A stretch of 34,975 nt of DNA from Thalassovita sp. (GTDB lineage Bacteria > Bacteroidota > Bacteroidia > Cytophagales > Flammeovirgaceae), in the NCBI GenBank assembly GCA_002729595.1, contig PBYL01000321.1, forward strand, positions 1 through 34,975. The letters are read 5' to 3'. The position numbers and the translations under genes are program-made. Positions 1 through 8,421 of this stretch are shown one piece after another (position 1 is the stretch's first letter; every line of letters starts with the position of its first letter). The notes beneath the pieces are model-generated. The model saw nothing but the letters and a program-made list of their open reading frames with translations, had not been told where the DNA came from and made no database searches.

Positions 1-89
1 AAGGCTCTAACTACAAATTGATAAGGATTCTTCTCCAACTTCACTTTTTTGCCACATCTATAAGTATAAGTTTCAGTGAATGAGTTCAT
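1..89 (-). CDS. Partial CDS, N-terminus only (leaves window at left edge)
   Basis: Reading the minus strand from an ATG at 89-87 gives 29 codons with no stop to the window edge. The peptide begins MNSFTETYTYRCGKKVKLEK and continues with NPYQFVVRA. It has no signal peptide. The opening, with GKKVKLEK followed by FVVR, faintly resembles the N-termini of some subtilisin-like (S8) peptidases, but this is a memory-based hint and not an assignment. An AT-rich upstream stretch (90-280) with no competing ORF is compatible with a promoter. Codon use looks like that of its neighbours. The 3' part is outside the window, so the product cannot be named. Confidence 0.5.
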   Translation of the reverse strand, partial: MNSFTETYTYRCGKKVKLEKNPYQFVVRA

Positions 90-289
90 AATTACTTTGT
101 TCAGTTTAAAAAATTTCAGCGGGCTACTATTTATAAAGTTTATCTCCTTTAGTAACCCAATTTATCTATTCAAAAAATGCGCTAATTAGCGCTATATACT
201 TAACGACATTTTGATCGGATGGTTAAAATTCTATCGAATTTGAGGGATTTAGAATATTCTGAGGAGTTTTAAGAATGAAGAAATTTTTC

Positions 290-325
290 AAAAAAAAATG
301 ATCCACTTTGAGTGTAGTGGATCAT
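290..325 (-). terminator. Rho-independent terminator of the ECF/FecR/SusCD locus
   Basis: A perfect 10-bp stem (298-307 with 316-325, arms ATGATCCACT and AGTGGATCAT) has an 8-nt loop. Read on the minus strand it is followed by a run of nine T. It lies 21 bp beyond the SusD stop codon, so it ends the minus-strand operon. The rest of 90-346 shows nothing I can identify. Confidence 0.85.
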
Positions 326-346
326 TTTAAAAGAAATATTTAAACC

Positions 347-2026
347 TTAATATTTACTACCCATCGTAAACCACAATTCTGTGGCTGGTGTATCTTCGCC
401 TTGCCTTGAAATGGCAACAGATAGGTTTGACCCATTCAAATCGTAAGCAGGCTGTGCATACTTTACCCGATTAGGAAAGCTTCTACCTAATGGAATACTA
501 TTGCTAAAAATAGTTGGCAAATCTGGTGTATCGTCTGTGATGTAATCTAAGTGGAAATCGCGAGCGACTGCCCAACCCTGATAATCTACAAAGTACAAAG
601 CCAACCAAGCTTGTAAACCAATTTGCTGCAATTGTTCTTCGGTTGTACCACTCAAAGTAGCAATTGGAGAAGCCAAATATCCATTATCCTCTACTTCCCA
701 TTGATCAAAAGACGCTTGAATCGCTTGTTGATATAGTGCATTTGCATCACCTCCAAAACCTAAAACCGCTGCTTCAGCTTGCATCAAATAGATCTCAGAC
801 ATTGGCATAATATATTGATCAATTTCATCACCAATATCTAAAACACCCTCTGTAAGTCTATTTGGTCTAGAAAACATTTCTGTATGCAAGAATGTCTTCA
901 TACCATCTACAAAGCGCATCGGCTGGCCAACATAATAATCTGGGCCCTCTTCAATAGTAACTATTAAATCTCCTCCTTCCATTGTTGTGAAATAAGGAAC
1001 TCCTGCTCTGTCTAGCGTATTCTCTAATAAATAATCAATTTTCTCTTTATTGGCAGTTTCATCATAACCTCCGAAAACCAATTCGCCACCATCAATCGGG
1101 TCGGCAAACATTGGTAATCTTGGGTCATCATTATCTTGCAAAGTATTGATTAACTTGGCAGATAGCATCTTCCAAGAACCTGCAAATCTGGTAAAATCGC
1201 CATCTCTAGCAGCTACACTCCAACTTACTTCGAGGTCTTTTACTATTTTTACATCTTCCGTAGGTAAAGGATTTGCCAAAGCTTCTGTAATTGCGGCATC
1301 GGCAAAAGTTTCTCCGGGAGCTCCGTTTGCTCTTAAGGCAATTCTAAGTTTTATGCCATTGGCAAATGCTTTCCATTTTTGTAAATCTCCATTGAAAAGA
1401 ATATCGTACTCAGCCAAATCGCTCGCACCTAAACCAGTAACTGTCTCATCTCCAATTACTGCCATCGCATCATCCAAATCGTTAATTACACCTTCGTAAA
1501 TCGTAATTTGCTCATCAAACTTAGGCTCAAGTATTCCTTCGCCTACTTCTGAATATGGGATTTCTCCAAACTGCTCAGAATACATAAAATAATAATTGGC
1601 TTTCATGATATTGCCGACAGCTTCCATCAAATGATTTTCTAATTGACCACCCGGCTCTACTAACCTGAGGAAGCCATCGATGTGCAAGAAATATCCAGAC
1701 CAGTGATTCCAAGCATCGGCACTGGCTCCCCAACTTCTGGTGGTGTTAAAAACCACATCTGGTTGTTCCCAAGAGTTTTTATAACCGAAAGAAGCATAAC
1801 CGCCATAAGCTGAACCGATCATGATTCTGGTAAATAAATAAGACCAACTCGGTGGCATCCACATTCTAGTTTGCACATTCGGGAAGAAAAAACGGGCGCT
1901 TATATCATCACTCGTCAAACTATCATTATCCCCTTTAAATTCTTCAAATTGATCTGTACACCCAAGCAATATTGAGCAAGTTAGCAAGATGGTTATATAT
2001 AGTTTATTTATAGCTTTCATTTTCAA
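347..2026 (-). CDS. SusD/RagB family outer-membrane nutrient-binding lipoprotein
   Basis: This 559-residue protein starts with a lipoprotein signal (MKMKAINK, hydrophobic core, lipobox ILLGC, lipidated Cys23). It matches the SusD-like 2 type: N-terminal TPR-like helices, an alpha-helical body with an IYEGVINDLDDA segment, and a C-terminal EIYLMQAEAA helix. SusD proteins sit as a lid on the SusC barrel at the cell surface and capture the nutrient before import. The gene begins 6 bp after the SusC stop codon, so the two are cotranscribed and the proteins should form one complex. The ligand is unknown, and no neighbouring glycoside hydrolase points to a glycan. The start could also be the second Met, two codons downstream. 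Confidence 0.92.
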   Translation of the reverse strand: MKMKAINKLYITILLTCSILLGCTDQFEEFKGDNDSLTSDDISARFFFPNVQTRMWMPPSWSYLFTRIMIGSAYGGYASFGYKNSWEQPDVVFNTTRSWGASADAWNHWSGYFLHIDGFLRLVEPGGQLENHLMEAVGNIMKANYYFMYSEQFGEIPYSEVGEGILEPKFDEQITIYEGVINDLDDAMAVIGDETVTGLGASDLAEYDILFNGDLQKWKAFANGIKLRIALRANGAPGETFADAAITEALANPLPTEDVKIVKDLEVSWSVAARDGDFTRFAGSWKMLSAKLINTLQDNDDPRLPMFADPIDGGELVFGGYDETANKEKIDYLLENTLDRAGVPYFTTMEGGDLIVTIEEGPDYYVGQPMRFVDGMKTFLHTEMFSRPNRLTEGVLDIGDEIDQYIMPMSEIYLMQAEAAVLGFGGDANALYQQAIQASFDQWEVEDNGYLASPIATLSGTTEEQLQQIGLQAWLALYFVDYQGWAVARDFHLDYITDDTPDLPTIFSNSIPLGRSFPNRVKYAQPAYDLNGSNLSVAISRQGEDTPATELWFTMGSKY

Positions 2027-2032
2027 TAATTT

Positions 2033-5000
2033 TTAAAATGTGATATTCAAACTCATTCCAAATCTTCTGCTAGAAGGTTGATTGTAATAGAAAATTCCCT
2101 GACCGTAGTTAGAAACAGAAACTGAAGATTCTGGATCAACACCATCAGCTTCTTTATGCAAGAAGAATAGATTTCTACCGATGAGTGTAAGCGATGCTTT
2201 TTGAATAGGTGTATTGCCAATTAGATTACTAGGGAAATTATAAGTTAATGATACTTCTCTCAATCTAATATTAGATAAATCTTGTACATATGCACCTGGA
2301 ATACCTGGGAGACGAGCCCAATATTGCTGTGCAGTTATTTCAGTGGTATTTTGCTCATAAGTTGGTTCTTCAGCAGTTCCAGTGTTCACTACTGCATCTA
2401 AAACCATTCCTTCTCGACCTTCTAAGGTTGCTTCTATACTACCACGTTCACCCAGTTCTCTGTTTGTCCAAGAAAGAGCTTCACCACCCATTTGTGCATC
2501 AATTAAGAAGCTCAATGTGAGGTTTTTGTAACCTATTGTGTTTTGGAAACCGCCAGTAAAGTTTGGCAGATAATTACCTAAAAGTTGTTCTTCATCGGTA
2601 GCAACTGGCAAGCCTTCTTCGTCTACCACCATTTTACCATTGTGATATTTAAAGTCGTTACCCCAGATGTCGCCATAATTGCCACCAACTTTAGTTTTTA
2701 CAGAATAATTATCTCTATAAGTAAATAGGAATGATTCTGAGCCTTCAATAAAAGATTCTAACACACTTGTGTTGTGCGCATAGTTAAGCGTAACATCCCA
2801 AAAGAAATTTTCGGTCTCTACAATTGAACCTCCTAAAAGTATTTCAATACCTTCATTAGAAATTTCACCTACGTTGGTTCTCATGTACTCAAATCCTGTA
2901 GATGGGTCAACCGGAGCATTTATGATTTGATCGAATGTACTAGACCTATAATAAGTGATGTCTGTATACAATCTGCTTTTTAAGAATTTTAACTCTAAAC
3001 CTAACTCTGTTGAGCGAGTTGTTTCTGGTTTTAAAGTTGGGTCATCAAAAACATTAGATTGTGTAACTGTAGTTAAACCATTGTAACCAGTGAGATCACT
3101 CATGGAGTAATAGATTTCATCATTTTTTGTACCTCCCGAACCAACTTCTGCCCAAGCTACACGGAATTTAGAGAATGATAAGAAATCGCTATTGATGTTG
3201 AGCAACTCATTACCTAGTAGTGATAAACTTACAGAAGGATAAAAGAACGACCAGTCGCTAGAAGAACCAGAAGCTGTCCACATTCTAGAATCCCAGTCGT
3301 TTCTGCCTGTAAAACTCAAGTAAAGCATTTCTTTATAATCTACTGTACCTGAGAAGTAAAGTGAATAAATTGATGATCTAAATAAAGATTCTGTACCTGC
3401 TCTTAAGTCTGCTAAATTGGTGTATAACTGTGAGTTAGGAATGATAAAATTCTCACCAGACTTAGTTGAAGTTTCATTTTTATTAAATCTGTAATTACCA
3501 CCAGCATTTAAACTGAGGTTAAAATCAGCGCCTACATGCTTATTAAACATCAACAAGAAATCGGCATTTACCTCTGTTTGATCGTAGTAACTATCTGATC
3601 TTGAACCATCGTTGGAAATACTTCCACCTTTTGGTGTAATCTGTTCTATTTTATGAGAAAGTTGATCTGAACCTACTCTAACAAAAGCGGTTAAAAAATC
3701 ATTAAAATCATAAGTTAACTTGGCAAAACCAGTGATTCTATTTCTAAAGTCATCATTAATTTTCTCGTACTGATTGTAATAAGCATTTTCTACCGGAATA
3801 TTTACATCATATGGATGAATTGATCTGCCAATTTCATCTACATAATTATTTTTAAAATCCTCATTATCAGCATTTCTAACTCTTCTGTACAAATGAGTTG
3901 TGGCACTGTTATTAGACCAACCCATTACAGCTCTACTCTGAGCTTTTTGAGTAAAGTAAGTAACTTTTGAATCAAAAGTCATTCTATCTGAAAGTTGAGT
4001 TAGACCTCTTAAATTGAATGTGTTTTTAGTTAATTCTGAATTAGGTAGAATACCTTTGCCCGAAAAGTTTGTATAAGAAAATCTCAAATTACTCACTTCA
4101 TTTCCACCTTCTATGTTGATGCTATTTACGGCTTCTACACCTGTATCAAAAAAGTCAATAATGTTGTCTGGATGTGGAGAGTAAACTCCTGCAAGACCAG
4201 TCGGATAAGTAAACTCACTATTATCAAACTTAGGCCCCCAACTTCTAGAAGCATCATTGGCGAATGTACCGCCATCACCTTGCCCATATTCATTTTGGAA
4301 TTGAGGTAAAGTATTTTCATTCACTTTAGAAAATATAACACTACCAGAATAGCTTACACCAATTCCCTTTTTACTTCCTTTTTTTGTAGTGATAATGATC
4401 GCACCATTCGCCGCTCTATTACCATACAAAGCCGCTGCATTTGGGCCTTTTAGCACAGAGATAGATTCTATATCATTCGGGTTAATATCTGAAATACCTG
4501 TACCATAATCGCTTCTAGAATAAGAAACGCCGGTGCCACCACCAGAAGAACCACCAAAACCATTGTTATTAATCGGCACACCATCCACCACAAACAATGG
4601 TTGGTTATTACCAGTTAGAGACGAGTTACCTCTCATAATTACTCTGGAACTACCGCCCATACCAGACGAAGCCGGAGTAACCAAAACACCTGCAACCTTT
4701 CCAGAAAGCGTATTTACAACATTGTCTTCTTTGGCTCTATTCAAATCATCGCCAGCCAGATTGCTAGTTGCATAACCCAAAGAACGTTTTTGACTTTCAA
4801 CACCCAAAGCAGTCACCACAATTTCATCTAGTGAGGTGTAATCTAAATCCATCGTTACATCGATTACAGACTGATTACCTACCTCTATTTGTTTCTCTAC
4901 AAATCCGATTGAGCTAAATCTCAACACATCGCCGTCATTCACTTCGATTCGGAACTTGCCTTCATAATCTGTTACACTACCTTTAGAAGTGCCTACAATT

Positions 5001-5470
5001 AGAATACTCACACCCGGCAATGGCTCATTATCCTCAGCAGAAAGCACTGTTCCTTCTACAAATCTTTGTAGAAAATTATCTTTTATTCCACCATCAGGAG
5101 GTTGAGTTTCGTTCAGCGAAACATTAATTACATTATCAATCCGCTTAAACTTAAGGTTAGACTCTTTAGAAAGATAACGAAGCACGTTTCCCAAAGATTC
5201 TCGATCATTTTTTATGGTAAACTTCTTCTTAATCTTCTCGATATCTCTCTTTGCATAACCAAACTGAAAATTAGTTTGATCTTCTATGGATGCAAAAATT
5301 TCATTGATTCTCGCATTGCGAACTTCGAGATTCACCAAAACTTTGTCTATACTTTTTTGCCCGTAAGAATCATTGGCAAGCAATAAACCGGAAAGGCAAA
5401 TTTGTAGAACTAAGCCAAAAAATAGATAGTTAGTCATACGTATAATTTGATGTATTAATTTCCATTTCAT
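2033..5470 (-). CDS. SusC/RagA TonB-linked outer-membrane transporter with STN signalling domain
   Basis: This 1145-residue protein has, in order: a signal peptide (about 1-37), an STN (secretin/TonB N-terminal) domain (about 45-117), a carboxypeptidase-regulatory-like beta-sandwich (about 138-208, with PLPGVSILIVGT), a TonB-box-like DEIVVTAL (about 215-222), a plug domain with FVVDGVPI and SISVLKGPNAAALYG, and a long beta-barrel ending in the aromatic MSLNITF. It imports a nutrient across the outer membrane using TonB energy. The STN domain is the part that talks to a FecR anti-sigma factor, and a FecR gene lies directly upstream. It should therefore both transport and report its substrate. 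The partner SusD gene follows 6 bp later. Substrate unknown. Confidence 0.95.
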   Translation of the reverse strand: MKWKLIHQIIRMTNYLFFGLVLQICLSGLLLANDSYGQKSIDKVLVNLEVRNARINEIFASIEDQTNFQFGYAKRDIEKIKKKFTIKNDRESLGNVLRYLSKESNLKFKRIDNVINVSLNETQPPDGGIKDNFLQRFVEGTVLSAEDNEPLPGVSILIVGTSKGSVTDYEGKFRIEVNDGDVLRFSSIGFVEKQIEVGNQSVIDVTMDLDYTSLDEIVVTALGVESQKRSLGYATSNLAGDDLNRAKEDNVVNTLSGKVAGVLVTPASSGMGGSSRVIMRGNSSLTGNNQPLFVVDGVPINNNGFGGSSGGGTGVSYSRSDYGTGISDINPNDIESISVLKGPNAAALYGNRAANGAIIITTKKGSKKGIGVSYSGSVIFSKVNENTLPQFQNEYGQGDGGTFANDASRSWGPKFDNSEFTYPTGLAGVYSPHPDNIIDFFDTGVEAVNSINIEGGNEVSNLRFSYTNFSGKGILPNSELTKNTFNLRGLTQLSDRMTFDSKVTYFTQKAQSRAVMGWSNNSATTHLYRRVRNADNEDFKNNYVDEIGRSIHPYDVNIPVENAYYNQYEKINDDFRNRITGFAKLTYDFNDFLTAFVRVGSDQLSHKIEQITPKGGSISNDGSRSDSYYDQTEVNADFLLMFNKHVGADFNLSLNAGGNYRFNKNETSTKSGENFIIPNSQLYTNLADLRAGTESLFRSSIYSLYFSGTVDYKEMLYLSFTGRNDWDSRMWTASGSSSDWSFFYPSVSLSLLGNELLNINSDFLSFSKFRVAWAEVGSGGTKNDEIYYSMSDLTGYNGLTTVTQSNVFDDPTLKPETTRSTELGLELKFLKSRLYTDITYYRSSTFDQIINAPVDPSTGFEYMRTNVGEISNEGIEILLGGSIVETENFFWDVTLNYAHNTSVLESFIEGSESFLFTYRDNYSVKTKVGGNYGDIWGNDFKYHNGKMVVDEEGLPVATDEEQLLGNYLPNFTGGFQNTIGYKNLTLSFLIDAQMGGEALSWTNRELGERGSIEATLEGREGMVLDAVVNTGTAEEPTYEQNTTEITAQQYWARLPGIPGAYVQDLSNIRLREVSLTYNFPSNLIGNTPIQKASLTLIGRNLFFLHKEADGVDPESSVSVSNYGQGIFYYNQPSSRRFGMSLNITF

Positions 5471-5520
5471 ATTTTTAATAGATTTTGATGAATAATTAGA
5501 TGTTTAGTCAAAATTGATGG

Positions 5521-5611
5521 GGCACCCTTTAGTGATCCTCGACCAAAATTTTCACTATTGGGAACCTGCCTTCATGTATACCCGCTGTTTCTGTACAACT
5601 GAGATGGCGGG
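5521..5611 (-). promoter_or_regulatory. Structured leader between FecR and SusC genes
   Basis: The 177-nt gap holds two hairpins. The first (5521-5570) is a nested imperfect stem: GGCA/TGCC, CCC/GGG, a 3x3 internal loop, and AGTGA/TCACT, around a 16-nt loop. The second (5581-5611) pairs CCCGC with GCGGG. In the minus-strand transcript they lie about 50-140 nt before the SusC start codon. On the plus strand the second hairpin is followed by a T-rich tract, so it could instead end an antisense transcript. The function is an inference: leader control of SusC expression or a processing site that uncouples it from FecR. Confidence 0.5.
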
Positions 5612-5647
5612 TTTCTTTTTAGCTTGTATTCATGTCATTTTCATTTT

Positions 5648-6697
5648 TTAATTAATAATTACTCTGCCTTCTGCATATTTATATTCAAAGTCTAGTGAGT
5701 ATTTGATGCTCTCCAATACATTCACTAAGTTTTGATTTTTAAATGTCGAATTATAGCCACCTTTCACATTTACCTCTTTATTCACAATAAATTCTACCCC
5801 ATACCAGCGCTCTAAACTTTTGATAATCTGAGCGAAAGAGGCATCTTCAAAAACAAGCACGCCATCTTTCCAAGAAGGTAAATCGGGGTTAAAAACTCCT
5901 TTTTGAACTAGTTTTTCTGCGGGCTTTAGTAAGGCTAATTCGCCACGCACCAATGTGATAGAATCGCTTGTAATTGCATTCTCTTTTTTCTTGACCATCA
6001 CTTTACCTGTCTCCACTGAAACCTTTACCGCATCGTTTTCTGGAAATGCATTTACGTTGAATGAAGTGCCTAATACTTTTACTTCGGAATATTGGGTGTG
6101 AATAATAAATGGTTTGTTGGGATTTTTAGCAACATCAAAAAAAGCTTCACCATCAAGATGAACCTCTCTAATATTTGTACCATTAAAATTTTGCTGAAAT
6201 CGTAGTGAACTTGGGCCATTTAATTTGATTGCGCTACCATCAGGTAAAATAAATGACATTTTTTTACCAGCAGGAATGCTTTTCTCTTCCCAAACTGGAT
6301 TTTGCTGAGCTAATATCAAATCAGCTTTTTCTTGCATTAAACTCTTACCAACTAGTAAATAAATTAAGCCTCCCACTAACATTAAAACTGTGAGTGAAGC
6401 GGCATACTTAAACCAATTTTGTTTGTTTGATGCTTTGTTATATTGAATAACTTTATGGGTAGTATTCGTCTTTTTTTCTGGTTCAATCTGCGAAAAAACA
6501 TTTTTCCAAACATCATCTTTATCTTGCTCACTAGCCTGATTTTCTCCTTTTACGAAATACAGGTAAGATTTATAAAATGTTTTATTCTCATCACTAGCTT
6601 CTAACCATTTCTTTAAAATGAGTTTTTCTTCATCAGTAGATTCACCTATGATATCTCTCGAAATGATCTCCAAAATATGATCCATGAAATTATGCAT
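5648..6697 (-). CDS. FecR family anti-sigma factor
   Basis: This 349-residue inner-membrane protein has a cytoplasmic N-terminal region (1-96, acidic, sigma-binding), one transmembrane helix (about 97-116), a periplasmic FecR domain (about 135-235, with SIPAGKKMSFILPDGS and the conserved GEAFFDVAKN) and a C-terminal DUF4974 domain (about 280-348). In the known FecR scheme it holds the ECF sigma factor at the membrane until the STN domain of a loaded SusC touches its periplasmic part. Its gene lies between the ECF sigma gene (82 bp upstream) and the STN-bearing SusC gene, which fits this role. The start could be Met5 rather than Met1. Confidence 0.95.
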   Translation of the reverse strand: MHNFMDHILEIISRDIIGESTDEEKLILKKWLEASDENKTFYKSYLYFVKGENQASEQDKDDVWKNVFSQIEPEKKTNTTHKVIQYNKASNKQNWFKYAASLTVLMLVGGLIYLLVGKSLMQEKADLILAQQNPVWEEKSIPAGKKMSFILPDGSAIKLNGPSSLRFQQNFNGTNIREVHLDGEAFFDVAKNPNKPFIIHTQYSEVKVLGTSFNVNAFPENDAVKVSVETGKVMVKKKENAITSDSITLVRGELALLKPAEKLVQKGVFNPDLPSWKDGVLVFEDASFAQIIKSLERWYGVEFIVNKEVNVKGGYNSTFKNQNLVNVLESIKYSLDFEYKYAEGRVIIN

Positions 6698-6779
6698 TTG
6701 TTAGCTTTTACTTTCATGTGCCATATTCTCACAAAAACCCCTACTCCTAATTCAAAAAAATTTTAAATTATTTAAAAAC

Positions 6780-7361
6780 TTACAGAATCACTTTGTCTTT
6801 TTCTATGCTTTTGTGGTCTTTTTTGAACTCCTCTCTTAACAATTTCATCGCTTTTAGCATATGGTTTTCCACTGTTTTGATGGAAATCGTCATAATATCG
6901 GCTACTTCTTTATACTTTTTGCCTTCATCTTTTACCAACTCAAAAACTTTTTTACACTTTGTTGGCAAAGCAGTAATAACCTTATCGTATCTTAATTTTA
7001 GCTCTTCGTATTCCACAACTTTATCTGGCGAATTAAAGTCGATATTCTTTTTAGTGAAGTAGTTATCTTGGATAGAATCTGTGTATTTCTCCATTTTATT
7101 CCTTTTTAAATAGCGGATAGATTGGTTTCTAATCGCCACAAACAGATAATTATCCAGATTTTCGATGTTAGAAAGGTTTTGCCGGGAATTCCATAGCGAG
7201 ATAAATACATCAGAGACTAACTCTTTAGCAATCTCCTTATTTTGCAATATTGAATAGCCAATATTGAATAAAGGATTGAAATAAAAATCATACAACTCTT
7301 TGAACGCTTCAGGGTCGTTTTCCTCTGAAACCTTCTTTTTCAGTATATCAGCATTACCCAT
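6780..7361 (-). CDS. ECF RNA polymerase sigma factor, Bacteroidota FecI-like type
   Basis: This 193-residue protein has sigma region 2 (about 20-90, with ELVSDVFISLW and LDNYLFVAIRN) and region 4 (about 125-178). Region 4 includes a helix-turn-helix, with YKEVADIMTISIKTVENHM. It directs RNA polymerase to the promoters it controls, probably including the SusC/SusD genes downstream. It is the first gene of the sigma/FecR/SusC/SusD locus. The usual control is sequestration by the adjacent FecR. A TTG and a TATATTCG about 22 bp apart in the upstream DNA form only a loose match to a housekeeping promoter. The C-terminus is lysine-rich. Confidence 0.95.
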   Translation of the reverse strand: MGNADILKKKVSEENDPEAFKELYDFYFNPLFNIGYSILQNKEIAKELVSDVFISLWNSRQNLSNIENLDNYLFVAIRNQSIRYLKRNKMEKYTDSIQDNYFTKKNIDFNSPDKVVEYEELKLRYDKVITALPTKCKKVFELVKDEGKKYKEVADIMTISIKTVENHMLKAMKLLREEFKKDHKSIEKDKVIL

Positions 7362-7868
7362 AAAAGTTATTCGTCTAATACATTTTCATATTTAATCGAA
7401 TATATAAAAAAATGAGTGAAATTGGACAATTTACATACCACTATTTGTCTATTGGCAAGATAAAGTACATTAAAATGAATAAGCAATACTATCTAGCCAA
7501 TTACTTTTTTTGAGGTAAATTGAATGAAAATAATTGTACTTTTTCAAGCAATTACTTCTAAAATCAGAATCATTAACAAAATCTAAAAGCGCTTAAAATA
7601 CTTATTTTTAATGATTATTAATATTCTCAAAATGAAACAATTGAACATAAGTAATTGTACTATTCTAACCTAATCTTTTATTTTATAAGATTTATATTTG
7701 ACATGAGAAGTCGAAAATTTTATTTTTTGACATAGAAAAGATTTACACAATCGAAATAGGAATTAATTAATTCTGATGGTATTTGTAGACTTGACTAATA
7801 ATAGAATTAGTAGCGATGGTTCATAAATTTGACTGTATGTTGTTAAGCCTCAGATAAATTAGTTCTTT
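7362..7868. other. 507-bp AT-rich intergenic region between the ECF sigma gene and the GNAT gene
   Basis: No convincing gene. It should hold the promoter of the minus-strand sigma gene near 7362-7430. A plus-strand TATATTTG at 7693-7700 matches the Bacteroidota -7 box but has no clear -33 partner and no ORF behind it; it could drive a small RNA or be chance. A 9-mer occurs three times (separate entry). Confidence 0.6.
7498..7657. repeat. Three copies of the 9-mer CAATTACTT upstream of the ECF sigma gene
   Basis: CAATTACTT occurs at 7498-7506 and 7549-7557, and its reverse complement AAGTAATTG at 7649-7657. An overlapping 10-mer, TAATTGTACT, also occurs twice (7531-7540 and 7652-7661). They lie 137-288 bp upstream of the sigma start. 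They could be sites for a DNA-binding protein; in such AT-rich DNA chance is not excluded. Confidence 0.35.
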
Positions 7869-8336
7869 TTATTTAAAAAGCCTAAATCGTATAAACACCT
7901 CATTATCAATAGTTAACTCACCATCTTCTTTAAATCCTAATCGATAAATTGCTTTAGAATTAAGCCTACTCGGAGGGAATAATACAGTGATAGAATCTAT
8001 ATCCAACTCGGTAAATGCCCATGCTTTTACTTTGTTAAAAATCTTTCTCCCCCAACCCCAATATGTCGGATGGAGCACCAAAGCAAAATCTGCTTCACCG
8101 TTTTCTGGTTGCAAACCTCCCCAACCAGCAAACTCGCCATTAATTATAAAAGCCCAAGGTCCATAACCATGTTCTTCCCATAATAGCTTTTTAGATTTTA
8201 AGAATGCCTCGCAATGTGCTTGAGTAAATCCGTCGGCTAATAATGGTAGTAGTTTTCCTACCTTTTCGTTGTTCATCAGTTCTATTATCTGTTCTTCTGG
8301 TATCTCTTCGAGATGAACAAATTTGATTTCTTCCAT
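7869..8336 (-). CDS. GNAT family N-acetyltransferase
   Basis: This 155-residue cytoplasmic protein has the GNAT fold. The central strand ADFALVLHPTYWGWG leads into a degraded acetyl-CoA pyrophosphate loop (WGWGRKIF in place of QxxGxG/A), followed by the amphipathic helix KVKAWAFTELD. The ending SRLNSKAIYRLGFKEDGE matches the usual N-S-x-A-x-x-x-Y-x-x-x-GF segment. It should move an acetyl group from acetyl-CoA to an amine; the acceptor cannot be told from sequence. It lies 85 bp downstream of the NUDIX regulator gene on the same strand and may share its transcript. Length is normal for the family. Confidence 0.85.
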   Translation of the reverse strand: MEEIKFVHLEEIPEEQIIELMNNEKVGKLLPLLADGFTQAHCEAFLKSKKLLWEEHGYGPWAFIINGEFAGWGGLQPENGEADFALVLHPTYWGWGRKIFNKVKAWAFTELDIDSITVLFPPSRLNSKAIYRLGFKEDGELTIDNEVFIRFRLFK

Positions 8337-8421
8337 CTAATTCTCTTTAATTTGACAAGTTAGGGAACACGAAGAAAATCTGCTCAGTTCAAAATTATGC
8401 GGCAAAATGGCGAAAAAATCG

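Noticed and set aside
4533..4775. Plus-strand 80-codon open frame inside the first SusC gene
   Set aside because: It is fully antisense to the conserved plug domain and its low-complexity Pro/Leu-rich peptide is the shadow of Gly-rich coding sequence. The other antisense frames in SusC, SusD and FG-GAP genes were dropped for the same reason.
7412..7513. 33-codon plus-strand frame divergent from the sigma gene
   Set aside because: Short, Tyr/Lys/Ile-rich as expected from AT-rich noncoding DNA, with no promoter or family signal.
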